This document shows, one piece after another, positions 51,711-60,090 of a stretch of 64,000 bases of DNA. The number at the start of each line of letters is the position of its first letter. The stretch's first letter is position 1. The position numbers were made by a program, and so were the translations under genes. The notes under the pieces were generated by a model that did no database searches, was not told where the DNA came from, and saw only the letters and a program-made list of their open reading frames with translations. The stretch comes from Erythrobacter sp. BLCC-B19 (lineage in GTDB: Bacteria; Pseudomonadota; Alphaproteobacteria; Sphingomonadales; Sphingomonadaceae), in the NCBI RefSeq assembly GCF_028621955.1, contig NZ_CP117516.1, positions 3,308,001 to 3,372,000 on the forward strand, read 5' to 3'.

Positions 51711-53425
51711 GCGTCCGGCGCCATCACCGTGACGGTCTGCATCATCCCACCGTGCATGTGATAGAGGAGGTGGCAGTGGAAGGCCCAGTCGCCCGGCTCG
51801 TTGGCGGAGAGATCGAACTGCGCGCTCGCCCCGGGCTGGACGATGACGATGTTCTTGCGCGGCTGATGCGCGGGCTCCTCGCCGTTGACCAGCTCGAAGA
51901 ACATCCCGTGGAGGTGGATGGGGTGCGCCATCATGGTGTTGTTGACGAGCTTCACCCGCACCCGCTCGTTCCAGGCGAAGCGGATCGGCTTGTCGTGGAC
52001 GGCGGAATACATCTCACCGTCGAACGACCACATATAGCGTTCCATGTTGCCGGTGAGGTGCAGCTCGAGCAGGCGCGATGGCGTGCGGGTGTCGCGGTTT
52101 GGCTCGAGCGCCGAGAGCATCCGGTAAGTGAGCACGCGGTGCCCCACATCGCGCAGGCCGAGACCGGGATCGCCCAGCTTGTCGACCGGAGCCATGGAGA
52201 CCATGTCGATGCCGGGGCCGACCTTCACGTCAGGCGGCAGCAGCAGCGTATCGCGCATTGCCATGCCGTCCATGCTGTGACCGGCGCCCATTTCGCCGTG
52301 GTTCATGCCCATGTCGCCCATGTCGAGCAGCGGGGCCTTCCTCGGCGGCGGAATGGCGGCGCGCGCACCGGGACGGCTCGCCAGCGTGGCGAGCGCCATG
52401 CCGGAGCGATCCATGCTCTCCGCAACGACGGTGTAGGCTTCTGCGGTGGGCGTGACGATCACGTCGTAGGTCTCGGCCGCGCCGATCTGGAACTCGTCCA
52501 CCTCCACCGGCTTCACGTTCTGGCCGTCGGCGGCGATCACCGTCATGGGAAGGCCCGGGATGCGCAGGTTGAAGAAGGTCTGCGCCGCGCCGTTGATGAT
52601 CCGCAGACGGATGCGCTCGCCGGGGGTGAAGAGATATTCCAGCCCCTCCTTCGGCCCCCGCCCGTTGGCGAGGTAGGTGTAGGTGGAGCCGGTCACATCG
52701 GCGATGTCGGTCGGCGGCATACGCATCTCGGCCCACATCCGGCGATCGGCGGCGGTGAGCGGATAATCATCGGCCCAGCTGGTCTGCTGGTAGTTGAAAT
52801 AGCCCTCGCCCTTGCGCAGCTTCTCCATGATCGTGTGCGGATGGAGCGGGGTGAATTCGCTCAGCAGCAGGATGAACTCGCGGTCGTAGTCGACCGGTTC
52901 CGCGCTGGCCGGATCGATGATCAGCGGGCCGTAATGCCCCTGCTGTTCCTGAAGCCCTGAATGGCTGTGATACCAGTAGGTGCCCGACTGGCGGATCGGA
53001 AATTCATAGGTGAAGGTCTGCCCCGGCCTGATGCCCGGGAAGCTGATCCCCGGCACCCCGTCCATGTGGAAGGGCACGAGCAGCCCGTGCCAGTGGATCG
53101 AGGTGTCTTCATCCAGGTGATTGGTGACGTTCAGTCGGACGTACTGACCCTCGCGCAACCGGATCAACGGCCCCGGCACCGAGCCGTTGACCGCGATCCC
53201 ATGCCCCTTGCGCCCCTGCACCACCCGAGGGCCGTGCCCCACGGAAAGATCGATCACCGCGCCCGAGACCTCGTCGAAGCCGACCCGGATCGGCGCGCCG
53301 CCCTTCATCCGGTGCCCCGAACTGCCCAAAGCATGACCCTGCGCCCAGGCCGGCATCGCAGCAAGCCCAGCCGCAGCACCGGCGGCGCGCACGAAGCCGC
53401 GGCGGGACAATCGGGAAACGTTCAT
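51707..53425 (-). CDS. copA: CopA multicopper oxidase
   Basis: The 572-residue periplasmic oxidase has a twin-arginine leader (LSRRGFVRAAGAAAG). The four copper-binding blocks are SIHWHGLLVP, WYHSHSGLQEQ, HPIHLHGMFFEL and WAFHCHLLYHMHGGM. A Met/His-rich stretch (MGDMGMNHGEMGAGHSM) lies near residues 365-390. It probably oxidises Cu(I) in the periplasm. It lies 6 bases behind the merR gene, so all are one operon. Confidence 0.95.
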   Translation of the reverse strand: MNVSRLSRRGFVRAAGAAAGLAAMPAWAQGHALGSSGHRMKGGAPIRVGFDEVSGAVIDLSVGHGPRVVQGRKGHGIAVNGSVPGPLIRLREGQYVRLNVTNHLDEDTSIHWHGLLVPFHMDGVPGISFPGIRPGQTFTYEFPIRQSGTYWYHSHSGLQEQQGHYGPLIIDPASAEPVDYDREFILLLSEFTPLHPHTIMEKLRKGEGYFNYQQTSWADDYPLTAADRRMWAEMRMPPTDIADVTGSTYTYLANGRGPKEGLEYLFTPGERIRLRIINGAAQTFFNLRIPGLPMTVIAADGQNVKPVEVDEFQIGAAETYDVIVTPTAEAYTVVAESMDRSGMALATLASRPGARAAIPPPRKAPLLDMGDMGMNHGEMGAGHSMDGMAMRDTLLLPPDVKVGPGIDMVSMAPVDKLGDPGLGLRDVGHRVLTYRMLSALEPNRDTRTPSRLLELHLTGNMERYMWSFDGEMYSAVHDKPIRFAWNERVRVKLVNNTMMAHPIHLHGMFFELVNGEEPAHQPRKNIVIVQPGASAQFDLSANEPGDWAFHCHLLYHMHGGMMQTVTVMAPDA

Positions 53426-53431
53426 GCCAGT

Positions 53432-53857
53432 CTATCCGCGCCGCGCCCGGGTGCGGTTTCCGGCGGGGTCGGCCTTGGCGGGAAATGTGAACGCCCCGAG
53501 GATCGGACACGGCCCCTCCCCACCCTGCGCACAGTCCTTCACCAAGCCCTTGAGCGCAACGCGCATCGCCTTGAGGGTCGCGATCTTCTCGTCGATCGCG
53601 GCAATCCGAGCCTCGGCCAGCGCGCGCGCGGCGGCGCGGTCATCCGGGTTCAAATCGAGCAGAGAGGCGATTTCCTCCAGCGTGAAGCCGGCCGTCTGCG
53701 CCGCGCGGATCGAACACAGCCGCTCCAGATCGGCTTGCTGATAGCGCCGCGCCCCGGCCCCGCGCGGCGGCTCGCAAAGCAGGCCGCGGCGCTGATAGAA
53801 CCGGATCGTCTCGACCGACACACCGCCTGCCTTTGCCAGATCGCCAATCTTCATCAT
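53432..53857 (-). CDS. MerR-family metal regulator of the cop operon
   Basis: The protein has 141 residues from 53857 (a second ATG is at 53854). The winged helix holds MKIGDLAKAGGVSVETIRFY and the wing RRYQQADLERL. A dimerisation helix follows, with a C-terminal cysteine pair in DCAQGGEGPCPIL, spaced as in metal-responsive MerR proteins; the earlier third cysteine of mercury MerR is absent. It is the first gene of the operon, directly upstream of copA, and a MerR-type dyad stands 10 bases before it. Copper sensing is inferred from the operon, not from the residues. Confidence 0.9.
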   Translation of the reverse strand: MMKIGDLAKAGGVSVETIRFYQRRGLLCEPPRGAGARRYQQADLERLCSIRAAQTAGFTLEEIASLLDLNPDDRAAARALAEARIAAIDEKIATLKAMRVALKGLVKDCAQGGEGPCPILGAFTFPAKADPAGNRTRARRG

Positions 53858-53867
53858 GGCCTCTTGA

Positions 53868-53890
53868 AACCGTACCAAACTACGGGAGTT
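53868..53890 (-). promoter_or_regulatory. MerR-type dyad operator
   Basis: The plus strand reads CCGTAC (53870-53875), CAAA, CTACGG (53880-53885), nearly the classic CCGTAC-N4-GTACGG dyad, with outer AA/TT. It sits before merR, where MerR proteins bind the over-long spacer. A good -35/-10 pair is not clear. Confidence 0.65.
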
Positions 53891-54059
53891 TTATACGGAT
53901 CATCCGATCACTTGCAAGGAACCACCGTGATGAAATCGCAGACAAGGTCACCGCGCTGGCTGTTCCATAGATAACCGAGGTGTCGCCGTTGGCGGGGATT
54001 CGAGACGCGATCGGCGGAGAAGAGCGCAGCGCATGGGCTTGAATCTCCATAAGAGGCAT

Positions 54060-54085
54060 GGGGTATCGCTTCTTTTCGATACCCC
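54060..54085. repeat. Perfect inverted repeat
   Basis: GGGGTATCG (54060-54068) and CGATACCCC (54077-54085) pair over nine bases around an eight-base loop. No T-run follows, so it is not an obvious terminator. The same GATACCCC core recurs at 54299 and 54311. Confidence 0.8.
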
Positions 54086-54297
54086 TCGCATCACCCCCAC
54101 ACCAAATCTGGCTGCGTGTGGATGGACACGCGCGCCTGCGGACTCGATTCATCCGCAAACCCCAAATTTTCCATAGTTTTTCGGATTAATTCGGAAACAT
54201 CTGGAAGCTTCAGGAAAGGCCTATGGTAGCGGAGGAGGGGCATTTAGCGAAGCTATACGTATCTGACTTAGACCAAAAACTCTGTTTTCCGCCTTCA

Positions 54298-54320
54298 TGA
54301 TACCCCCATTGATACCCCCA
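54298..54320 (+). repeat. Tandem direct repeat TGATACCCCCA
   Basis: The 11-base unit TGATACCCCCA occurs at 54298-54308 and again at 54310-54320. Its core also appears in the hairpin arm at 54078-54085. It may mark the edge of an integrated element. Confidence 0.75.
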
Positions 54321-54667
54321 CTTTTTGGCAATGTGGCTGAGGGATAAGACGAACGGTCAATCGCAGAAAGTCGGCCGCTCCCCTCTTCGTTACAATTCCG
54401 GCAATTGGACTGCTTTTCGAATAGCGAGTTCCACGCGGACAGATAAGAATCGCTGTCGGCCGATCATGCACTCAGCTTCGGCGCCTCCCGACCCAGGCTC
54501 GGTCGTTCGCGTCTTCTAACTTGAATCTCCGGTTTCCTCCGATGCCCTTGTTCCTCTCTCGTGATGGCACATCGGCAACATGTCGTTACCGTTGATCGAT
54601 GGGTTTACCAGACGTCATGCACCATCTTTCTGTAGCCGCATTGCCTTTTTGAGGCCTACTGGAGTGG

Positions 54668-55303
54668 ATGTATTCTAGAGGCGTCGATCCGTCACTGTTG
54701 CGAGCGTGGCTGGAAGCCCGTTCGGTTGCTCGCGGACTGCCGATGCCAGTACCGGACTATGGCGGCCTGCGTGTCGATACCAATGCGAATGACGAGGTTG
54801 CTCGCTGGATCTTTCCGAAGGCGATGCCGGGTTTGGCAAGGCTTGCCCAGACCATTGAAAGGCCTGGGTATCTTTTGAAGCTTTGCGGTTCGGCGGGCGA
54901 GCTTGCCGCCTTGCTGCCCGGGAAGTGGACGATACACCCTCCCGGCTACTTCATGATGGCCGCGAGGGAACACGCGGTTGCGAGAATGACGGCTGGCTAT
55001 ACCATCACAGCCAAGCGCTCGGGCGCAGTGACGCGTGCACAGATATTCTGCGACACCGGCGCACTCGCTGCGGAAGGCTACGCGGCCGAAACGGCTGATG
55101 TCTTCATATTCGACCGTATCGTCACGCAACCCGCACACCGTCGGAAAGGTCTCGCCCGGGCTTTGCTGTCAGAGCTTCATGCATATCGGCAGGACGATGG
55201 CAAAACGCAGGTGCTCGTCGCAACCGAGGCTGGCCGTGCCTTGTATGCCGCCTTGGGCTGGCAGACGATTTCACCCTATTCCACAGCGTCGCGGCAACCG
55301 TGA
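54668..55303 (+). CDS. GNAT-family N-acetyltransferase
   Basis: The 211-residue protein has the acetyl-CoA-binding block QPAHRRKGLARALLSEL after the strand VFIFDRIVTQP. A later ATEAGRALYAALGW matches the GNAT C-terminal strand-helix. The N-terminal half (to residue 90) is less typical. The substrate is unknown. It follows the lower-GC stretch and is convergent with the hydrolase at 55369. Confidence 0.85.
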   Translation: MYSRGVDPSLLRAWLEARSVARGLPMPVPDYGGLRVDTNANDEVARWIFPKAMPGLARLAQTIERPGYLLKLCGSAGELAALLPGKWTIHPPGYFMMAAREHAVARMTAGYTITAKRSGAVTRAQIFCDTGALAAEGYAAETADVFIFDRIVTQPAHRRKGLARALLSELHAYRQDDGKTQVLVATEAGRALYAALGWQTISPYSTASRQP

Positions 55304-55368
55304 ACTGTGTGCCGCCATGATCGCTGCCCTCACGGACTGCAGGCGATCGACCCCCGGAGATCGATCGG

Positions 55369-56400
55369 TCATTGACCTGTCGGCATGATGTCCTGCCCCA
55401 GATCGCTGGCCCAATCGGCGATGGCGTCGGCGACAGCGGGATCGCTCGGCGTCTCAAGACCCATGGATTGCATGGGCAGAAGGTCCGGTGGAGCGACCTT
55501 GTAGAAGTGTGTCAGGCCAGGGAAAGTGACGAGCCTGGTCGGAAACTGCCGCCTGCTCGCCAGCAGCATTCCGGCGTGCGCTGCCGGAACGGAATCGTCC
55601 TTCTCGCCCTGAAGGATCAGGACGGAGGTCCTGACCTGTGCCAGCGCGGCGACCGGATCCACCCGGTCGACACTGCGCAGATAGGCAAGACCGGCTTCGG
55701 GCATGGACGCAAGCATGGCCGTTTGCGGGTTGGATTTTGCCTCGTCCGGCAGAGCTTCGCCTGCCCGGATGGCCGCAATCGTGCGATCGAACACGGTCAT
55801 GTCGGGCGAGACACCCGGCGGGGACATGGCCGCGACCTGCGCGCGAATGATCGAGAGAAGCGGCAGCGCCGGGCCGGACAGGCTGACCACACCATCGATC
55901 GCCTTGCCGTCAGGGCCTTGCGCCAGCAGCGAGGCAACCACCGCGCCCTCGCTATGTCCGGCAACGACGACCGGGCGCGAAGGCGCATTGCGCTTCAGCA
56001 GATCCAGCCCTGCCTGTGCCACTTCGACCCTTGCAAGAAAGTCGATGTGCCGCTGCGCCGCATCGGCATCGATCGTGCGCGAGCCAGTGCCCGGCCCGAT
56101 CTTGGCCATGCGCAGGACCACGAAGCCACGCTCGCCGAGTTGCTGCGCAAGGTCCGCATAGGCGTGAGGCCGCAGGTTCATCGACGGATAGTTGCCGTCG
56201 ACATCGCTGTAGAGCGATCCGGGCAAGAGAAGGACCGCGCCGCGGGCAGCGCCTTGCGGGAACGTGAGACGGCAGGCGATCTCGACACCCGACACGGTGA
56301 CGGTCGCATCACGCTCGCCGGGAACGGCGGCTGTCAGACGGGTCGCGGTCATGCAAGTGGCTCCGATGATGATATGAGAAAGGACGGTGCGCCGGTTCAT
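55369..56400 (-). CDS. Exported alpha/beta hydrolase
   Basis: The 343-residue protein has an exported-type leader (MNRRTVLSHIIIGATCMTA, cut near residue 25). The alpha/beta hydrolase signature follows: VLLLPGSLYSDVDGNYP, the nucleophile elbow VAGHSEGAVVASLL, LQGEKDDSVPAAH and the histidine in PGLTHFYKV. It overlaps the MerR/TipAS gene by four bases (ATGA), so the regulator comes first and the two are coupled. An esterase or amidase acting on the regulator's ligand is plausible. Confidence 0.85.
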   Translation of the reverse strand: MNRRTVLSHIIIGATCMTATRLTAAVPGERDATVTVSGVEIACRLTFPQGAARGAVLLLPGSLYSDVDGNYPSMNLRPHAYADLAQQLGERGFVVLRMAKIGPGTGSRTIDADAAQRHIDFLARVEVAQAGLDLLKRNAPSRPVVVAGHSEGAVVASLLAQGPDGKAIDGVVSLSGPALPLLSIIRAQVAAMSPPGVSPDMTVFDRTIAAIRAGEALPDEAKSNPQTAMLASMPEAGLAYLRSVDRVDPVAALAQVRTSVLILQGEKDDSVPAAHAGMLLASRRQFPTRLVTFPGLTHFYKVAPPDLLPMQSMGLETPSDPAVADAIADWASDLGQDIMPTGQ

Positions 56401-57170
56401 TCGGGGCTCCTTCGCAGGACCGTGTCAGCGTGAACCGCCATGGCACGCTCCATGAAGGCGGCCATGCGGGGATGCAGCGCATCATACATCGACCGGAAAT
56501 CCGTATGCGTCGCATACATCCGGCCGAGTGCGGCATAGGCTGCGGCGTCGGGCTGCCATGAACGGCAAACCCAGTTATGGTGGCGGCCGATCAGAGCTTG
56601 CACCGCATTGGAGGACGGCGTGGCTCCCGCCTCGATCAGGGTGACCAGATCGGCGTGGATCGCGTCGATTTCCGCCTTGAATTCGAGCAGTCGTGCCGGC
56701 GGAAGGGCCCGCAGATTCGCCTTCGAGGCGCGTATCATGGTGTCACCGGCATCGCCGAAACGGGCCACAATTTCCGCTTCCCACTGGGCCTGCTTCCGGG
56801 CGGTCACACCGTGGAACAGGCAATGATCTTCCACTGCCCTGCCATCATCGAGCGACGCCAGCGTCCGGTCGATCGTCTGAGCGAGATCGCGCCGCTGAAT
56901 GATCTCTTCCTCGATCCGGCGACGCAAGTCGAGCAGGGCCGCGCGCGTATCAAAGCCGGGATCATCGAGTATTCGGGCGATCTCCGAGAGCGGCAGACCC
57001 AGTTCGCGGTAGAACAGGATGTGCTGAAGGCGCAGCATTTCGGCTGGACCGTAATAGCGGTAACCGTTCTCGCCGACTTCGGGCGTGAGCAGTCCGATAT
57101 GATGGTAATGGTGCAAGGCGCGCACGCTGACGCCTGACGCTCTCGCAACCTGTTTGACTGTCCGCATCAT
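56397..57170 (-). CDS. MerR regulator with TipAS-type domain
   Basis: The 257-residue protein has a MerR winged helix (KQVARASGVSVRALHHYHHI, GYRYYGPAEMLRL). A helical C-terminal domain follows, with repeated aromatic residues such as HHNWVCRSWQPDAAAY and THTDFRSMYDAL, the TipAS ligand-binding pattern that binds thiopeptide-like antibiotics in actinobacteria. It heads the operon with the hydrolase and is divergent from the DJ-1/PfpI-like gene. The actual ligand is unknown. Confidence 0.88.
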   Translation of the reverse strand: MMRTVKQVARASGVSVRALHHYHHIGLLTPEVGENGYRYYGPAEMLRLQHILFYRELGLPLSEIARILDDPGFDTRAALLDLRRRIEEEIIQRRDLAQTIDRTLASLDDGRAVEDHCLFHGVTARKQAQWEAEIVARFGDAGDTMIRASKANLRALPPARLLEFKAEIDAIHADLVTLIEAGATPSSNAVQALIGRHHNWVCRSWQPDAAAYAALGRMYATHTDFRSMYDALHPRMAAFMERAMAVHADTVLRRSPE

Positions 57171-57355
57171 CGCGCTCCGAATCGCCTGATCATGCCTATG
57201 CGGGATGACGTGGCGTGAGGGTCAAGCCACCCGAAAGAGCACAGGTGCCGCACCGGAAAAGCCATGACCAATGGGCTCGGGCTAGTATAGCATGGCCGCC
57301 GGCAGCCGGCTTCCGGTGGGGATCGCAAGCCATTGCCCAAACCACGGGGGTGCTG

Positions 57356-57979
57356 GTGCAAAAACGCATATTGATCTTGTTGTCCAATGGCTTTGAAACC
57401 ATGGAGGCGGCCTGCTTCACCGAAGTATTCGGCTGGGCATCGATTTATGGCGGGATCCGCTTCGACCAGCTCTCGGTCGGATTGCGCAATCCGATCACGA
57501 CCACCTTCGGGTTCGACGTCATTCCAGAGGCGCTGCTGGGCGACGTGGACCTCGATGATTTCGATGCCCTGGTCATTCCGGGCGGGTTCGGGGATGCCGG
57601 GTTTTACGAGGAAGCGCTGTCCGAACCCTTCCTCGACGTCATCCGAAGCTTCGACCGGCGGCAAGCACCGATCGCCGCAGTATGCGTCAGCGCCCTCTCG
57701 CTCGCCGCCGCAGGTGTGCTCACCGGCAAGCGGGCTACGGTCTACCACCAGATCGGCGGCGCCCGGAAGGCCGAGCTGGAGAGCTACGGGGCTGTCTTCG
57801 TCGACGAACCGCTGGTCGTCGACGGGCACTTGATGACATCGACCGGGCCGGGCACGGGGATCGAACTGGCCCTCAAGCTGATCGAGGTGCTGACCTCGCC
57901 CGGATTTGCGCAGGGGCTGCGCGAACGGATGCGCGTTCCGACCCCCGACGCTGCGTGGTTTCAGGCCGCGCAGGTCTGA
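57356..57979 (+). CDS. DJ-1/PfpI-family protein
   Basis: The 207-residue protein has the DJ-1/PfpI fold: ILILLSNGFETMEAACFTE, VIPGGFGDAGFYEE and the nucleophile cysteine in APIAAVCVSALSLAA. The family includes chaperones, glyoxalases and proteases, so no reaction is assigned. The GTG at 57356 is chosen because GGGGG stands six bases before it; the open frame extends further upstream without a better site. It is divergent from the MerR/TipAS gene. Confidence 0.85.
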   Translation: MQKRILILLSNGFETMEAACFTEVFGWASIYGGIRFDQLSVGLRNPITTTFGFDVIPEALLGDVDLDDFDALVIPGGFGDAGFYEEALSEPFLDVIRSFDRRQAPIAAVCVSALSLAAAGVLTGKRATVYHQIGGARKAELESYGAVFVDEPLVVDGHLMTSTGPGTGIELALKLIEVLTSPGFAQGLRERMRVPTPDAAWFQAAQV

Positions 57980-57986
57980 GCGTCGG

Positions 57987-58601
57987 TCAGCCCATCCTCG
58001 CAAGGGCTCGCCCGGTCGCATCGCGCTTCTCGATCTTCTGGACCCACGCTTCGAGGATCGGGAAATCCTTGAGGTCGAAGCCGGCATAGCCCGCGCTGCG
58101 AATCCACGAGAAATGCGCGATATCCGCGATCGAATAGGCCTCGCCGTTGAGCCATTCCGTTTCGCTCAACCGCGCTTCGACAAGCGCAAGATAGCGGCCA
58201 GCCTCCCCATGGAACCGCCCGATCGTGTAGGGGTCAGGCGATTTCATCGCGCGGAAATGGGCGGCGTTGCCCATCATCGGCCCAAGGCCTGCCACTTGCA
58301 GGAACAGCCAGCTCAGGGTCTGGCCACGCGCAGCGGCGGTCGCGCCCGCGAGGCCTCCGAAGGTGTCGGCAAGATAGAGCAGGATTGCGCCGGATTCGAA
58401 GATGGTGACAGTCGCCCGTCCGCTATCATGGTGGCGGATGGCAGGAATCTTGCCGTTGGGGTTGATCGAGAGGAACTCCGCCGAACGGAAATCGGGCGAG
58501 CCCATCGGCATCATTCGCAGGGTATACGGGATTGCGAGCTCCTCCAGCGCAATCGGTATCTTGATGCCGTTGGGGGTGCTGGCGGTGAAAAGTTCGATCA
58601 T
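57987..58601 (-). CDS. Glutathione S-transferase (YfcG/Ure2-like)
   Basis: The 204-residue protein has the YfcG-type N-terminus MIELFTASTPNGIKIPIALE, the glutathione-binding NPNGKIPAI and ESGAILLYLAD, and an all-helical C-terminal half with SIADIAHFSWI. Such enzymes conjugate or reduce disulfides with glutathione. AGGA stands eight bases before the ATG at 58601. It is convergent with the DJ-1/PfpI gene. Confidence 0.92.
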   Translation of the reverse strand: MIELFTASTPNGIKIPIALEELAIPYTLRMMPMGSPDFRSAEFLSINPNGKIPAIRHHDSGRATVTIFESGAILLYLADTFGGLAGATAAARGQTLSWLFLQVAGLGPMMGNAAHFRAMKSPDPYTIGRFHGEAGRYLALVEARLSETEWLNGEAYSIADIAHFSWIRSAGYAGFDLKDFPILEAWVQKIEKRDATGRALARMG

Positions 58602-58757
58602 CGGATTTATCCTGGCTGGGGCTGCGTCAGAGAATTCGCAGAAGGACTTCGGGGGCGACGTCGCTCTCGCCCGAGCCTTGAAAAAACGCGCCGAGGGGAT
58701 CCTCGTCGCGGCTGGTTGATGGCGCGCGCCAGCCGAAAATGCCGACAAGCAGCCTGC

Positions 58758-59084
58758 TCATCGCCGTTTCGAGGCGAGGATCTGCTTCGCCTTTCTCGCA
58801 ATGGCCGAAAGCTCCTGGGCGGTAACCCCGATCCGGGACGCCCGGGAGCGCGCTTGCTCGATCCGCTCGGCCTCACCCGCCTTCAGCGCGCAGGCATAGG
58901 CGACGATGGCGGCTGTCCTTGCTTCGAAGCTGCGACCAACCAGGGCAGCGTCGATTTCTGCTCCGGTCATGCCGGACTGCCGGGCTTCGCGTTCGAGCCG
59001 GCCCATTGTCCTGTCGCAGCCGCAATCGCCAAGCAGCGCAAGCTTGAGTTGCGCCGCGACACGGGCCTGGAGCGCCTCAGGCAT
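58758..59084 (-). CDS. AhpD/carboxymuconolactone decarboxylase-like protein
   Basis: The 108-residue helical protein has CGCDRTMGRLEREARQSGMT and GAEIDAAL. That recalls the CxxC-containing helix and following EIxxAL of AhpD/CMD-like proteins, though the usual histidine after the cysteines is replaced. Function is uncertain. Its start overlaps the small membrane protein gene by eight bases. Confidence 0.6.
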   Translation of the reverse strand: MPEALQARVAAQLKLALLGDCGCDRTMGRLEREARQSGMTGAEIDAALVGRSFEARTAAIVAYACALKAGEAERIEQARSRASRIGVTAQELSAIARKAKQILASKRR

Positions 59085-59280
59085 GATAGCTGGTCCGCTT
59101 GCGCACGAGGTTGGCACGACCGAAAGCCGCCTTCGCCGTCGCGAGCGCCACGACTGCGCCGAGGTTCAGCAACGCGGCCGTGAGCGACCCGCCAGAAAAT
59201 GCGGCAAGGACAGTCGCTTGCCAGCGAAAGAAGCGCTCCGATTGCGGAAGCTGGCGAAGGGCAAGGGTAATCTGGGACAT
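59077..59280 (-). CDS. Small membrane protein, unknown
   Basis: The 67-residue protein has one long hydrophobic span, TVLAAFSGGSLTAALLNLGA and on to VVALA, between a polar N-terminus and a basic C-terminus. GGGGA stands six bases before the ATG. The gene overlaps the AhpD-like gene by eight bases, so the two are likely coupled. I do not recognise a family. Confidence 0.5.
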   Translation of the reverse strand: MSQITLALRQLPQSERFFRWQATVLAAFSGGSLTAALLNLGAVVALATAKAAFGRANLVRKRTSYHA

Positions 59281-59371
59281 GGGCGTTCCCCGACCCTGTC
59301 CGCTGCGGCTCGCTACAAAAGACGCGGCCGCGGCGAACAGGGGTGTTGAGCGGGAGAGTCTTTGGCGAGCG

Positions 59372-59980
59372 TCAGAAATTATAGCTCACACCGACCAGCG
59401 TCTGGTGGCGGTCATACTGTCCGCCATTGCTGCCGAGGTCGCTGTAGCGGTATTCGGCACGGGCCGAGATGCGGTCGGAGATCGCATATTCGAGACCGCC
59501 GCCGAGCTGCCAGCCGTCGAGATTGTCCGAGGTGACGACCGGAGCGCCGGTGGCCGGAGCGAAGGTGGTACGCACGCGGCTGTTGGCATAGCCGCCGCGG
59601 ACATAGACCAGCGCCTTGTCGGTCACGAGATAGCCGGCCCGAGCGGACAGATCGAAGCTGTAGCGCGGGTCGATGGCCAGCGGTCGTCCACCCGAGGTCG
59701 CGCGGGCCGTATCATCCACGGCCGCGGTGAATCCGGCTTCGGCGCCGATCACGATCCTGTCGGTGGCCTTCAGATTGTAGCCGGCATAGCCGCCGAGCAC
59801 GAGCGCGTCGCGCGACGCCTCGCCGGTAATCGGGCGCGCTTCGATACGGTCGGCGATCTCGCTGCGCTCCCAGCCGGCGGTCACGCCGACGTAGGGGCCG
59901 TCAAAGGTGTCGGCATGGGCGGGAGCAGCGAGGGAGCCAAGAGCGGCAAGCGCGGCGATCGAGATGAGAGGGGACTTCAT
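59372..59980 (-). CDS. Outer-membrane beta-barrel protein (OmpA-like porin)
   Basis: The 202-residue protein has a signal peptide to about residue 23 (AAPAHADT) and an eight-strand-type barrel with GPYVGVTAGWERSE, ARAGYLVTDKALVYVRGGYA, ISARAEYRYSDLG and a terminal VSYNF. It belongs to the small outer-membrane barrel family of alphaproteobacteria (Omp25/OmpA-like). It has no known permeant. Confidence 0.9.
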   Translation of the reverse strand: MKSPLISIAALAALGSLAAPAHADTFDGPYVGVTAGWERSEIADRIEARPITGEASRDALVLGGYAGYNLKATDRIVIGAEAGFTAAVDDTARATSGGRPLAIDPRYSFDLSARAGYLVTDKALVYVRGGYANSRVRTTFAPATGAPVVTSDNLDGWQLGGGLEYAISDRISARAEYRYSDLGSNGGQYDRHQTLVGVSYNF

Positions 59981-60068
59981 GTTTGTTCTCCAGTTGGATC
60001 CCGGTGTCGGGGTGAGCTGGAGATAGGCCCGTCATTCCGCGGTGATAATTGGGCAAAGATGGAAGATA

Positions 60069-60089
60069 TTGTTCCCTTAATCGGAACAA
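60069..60089. repeat. Inverted repeat behind the LysR gene
   Basis: TTGTTCC (60069-60075) and GGAACAA (60083-60089) pair around seven bases, directly behind the LysR stop codon. There is no T-run, so it could be a weak terminator or an unrelated dyad. Confidence 0.5.
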
Positions 60090-60090
60090 A

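Larger units (their letters stand above)
53891..54667. other. Gene-free, lower-GC stretch
   Basis: About 780 bases hold no credible gene. The base make-up is visibly less GC-rich than its surroundings from 54160 on. It holds the hairpin at 54060-54085 and the tandem TGATACCCCCA pair at 54298-54320. On the minus strand, an open frame begins MPLMEIQAHALRSSPP near 54059. That beginning loosely recalls tyrosine integrase N-termini but soon diverges. It may be a remnant left by a mobile element; nothing proves it. Confidence 0.55.

Noticed and set aside
54325..54519. 64-codon frame in the gene-free stretch
   Set aside because: No ribosome site, no recognisable domain and atypical residue composition.
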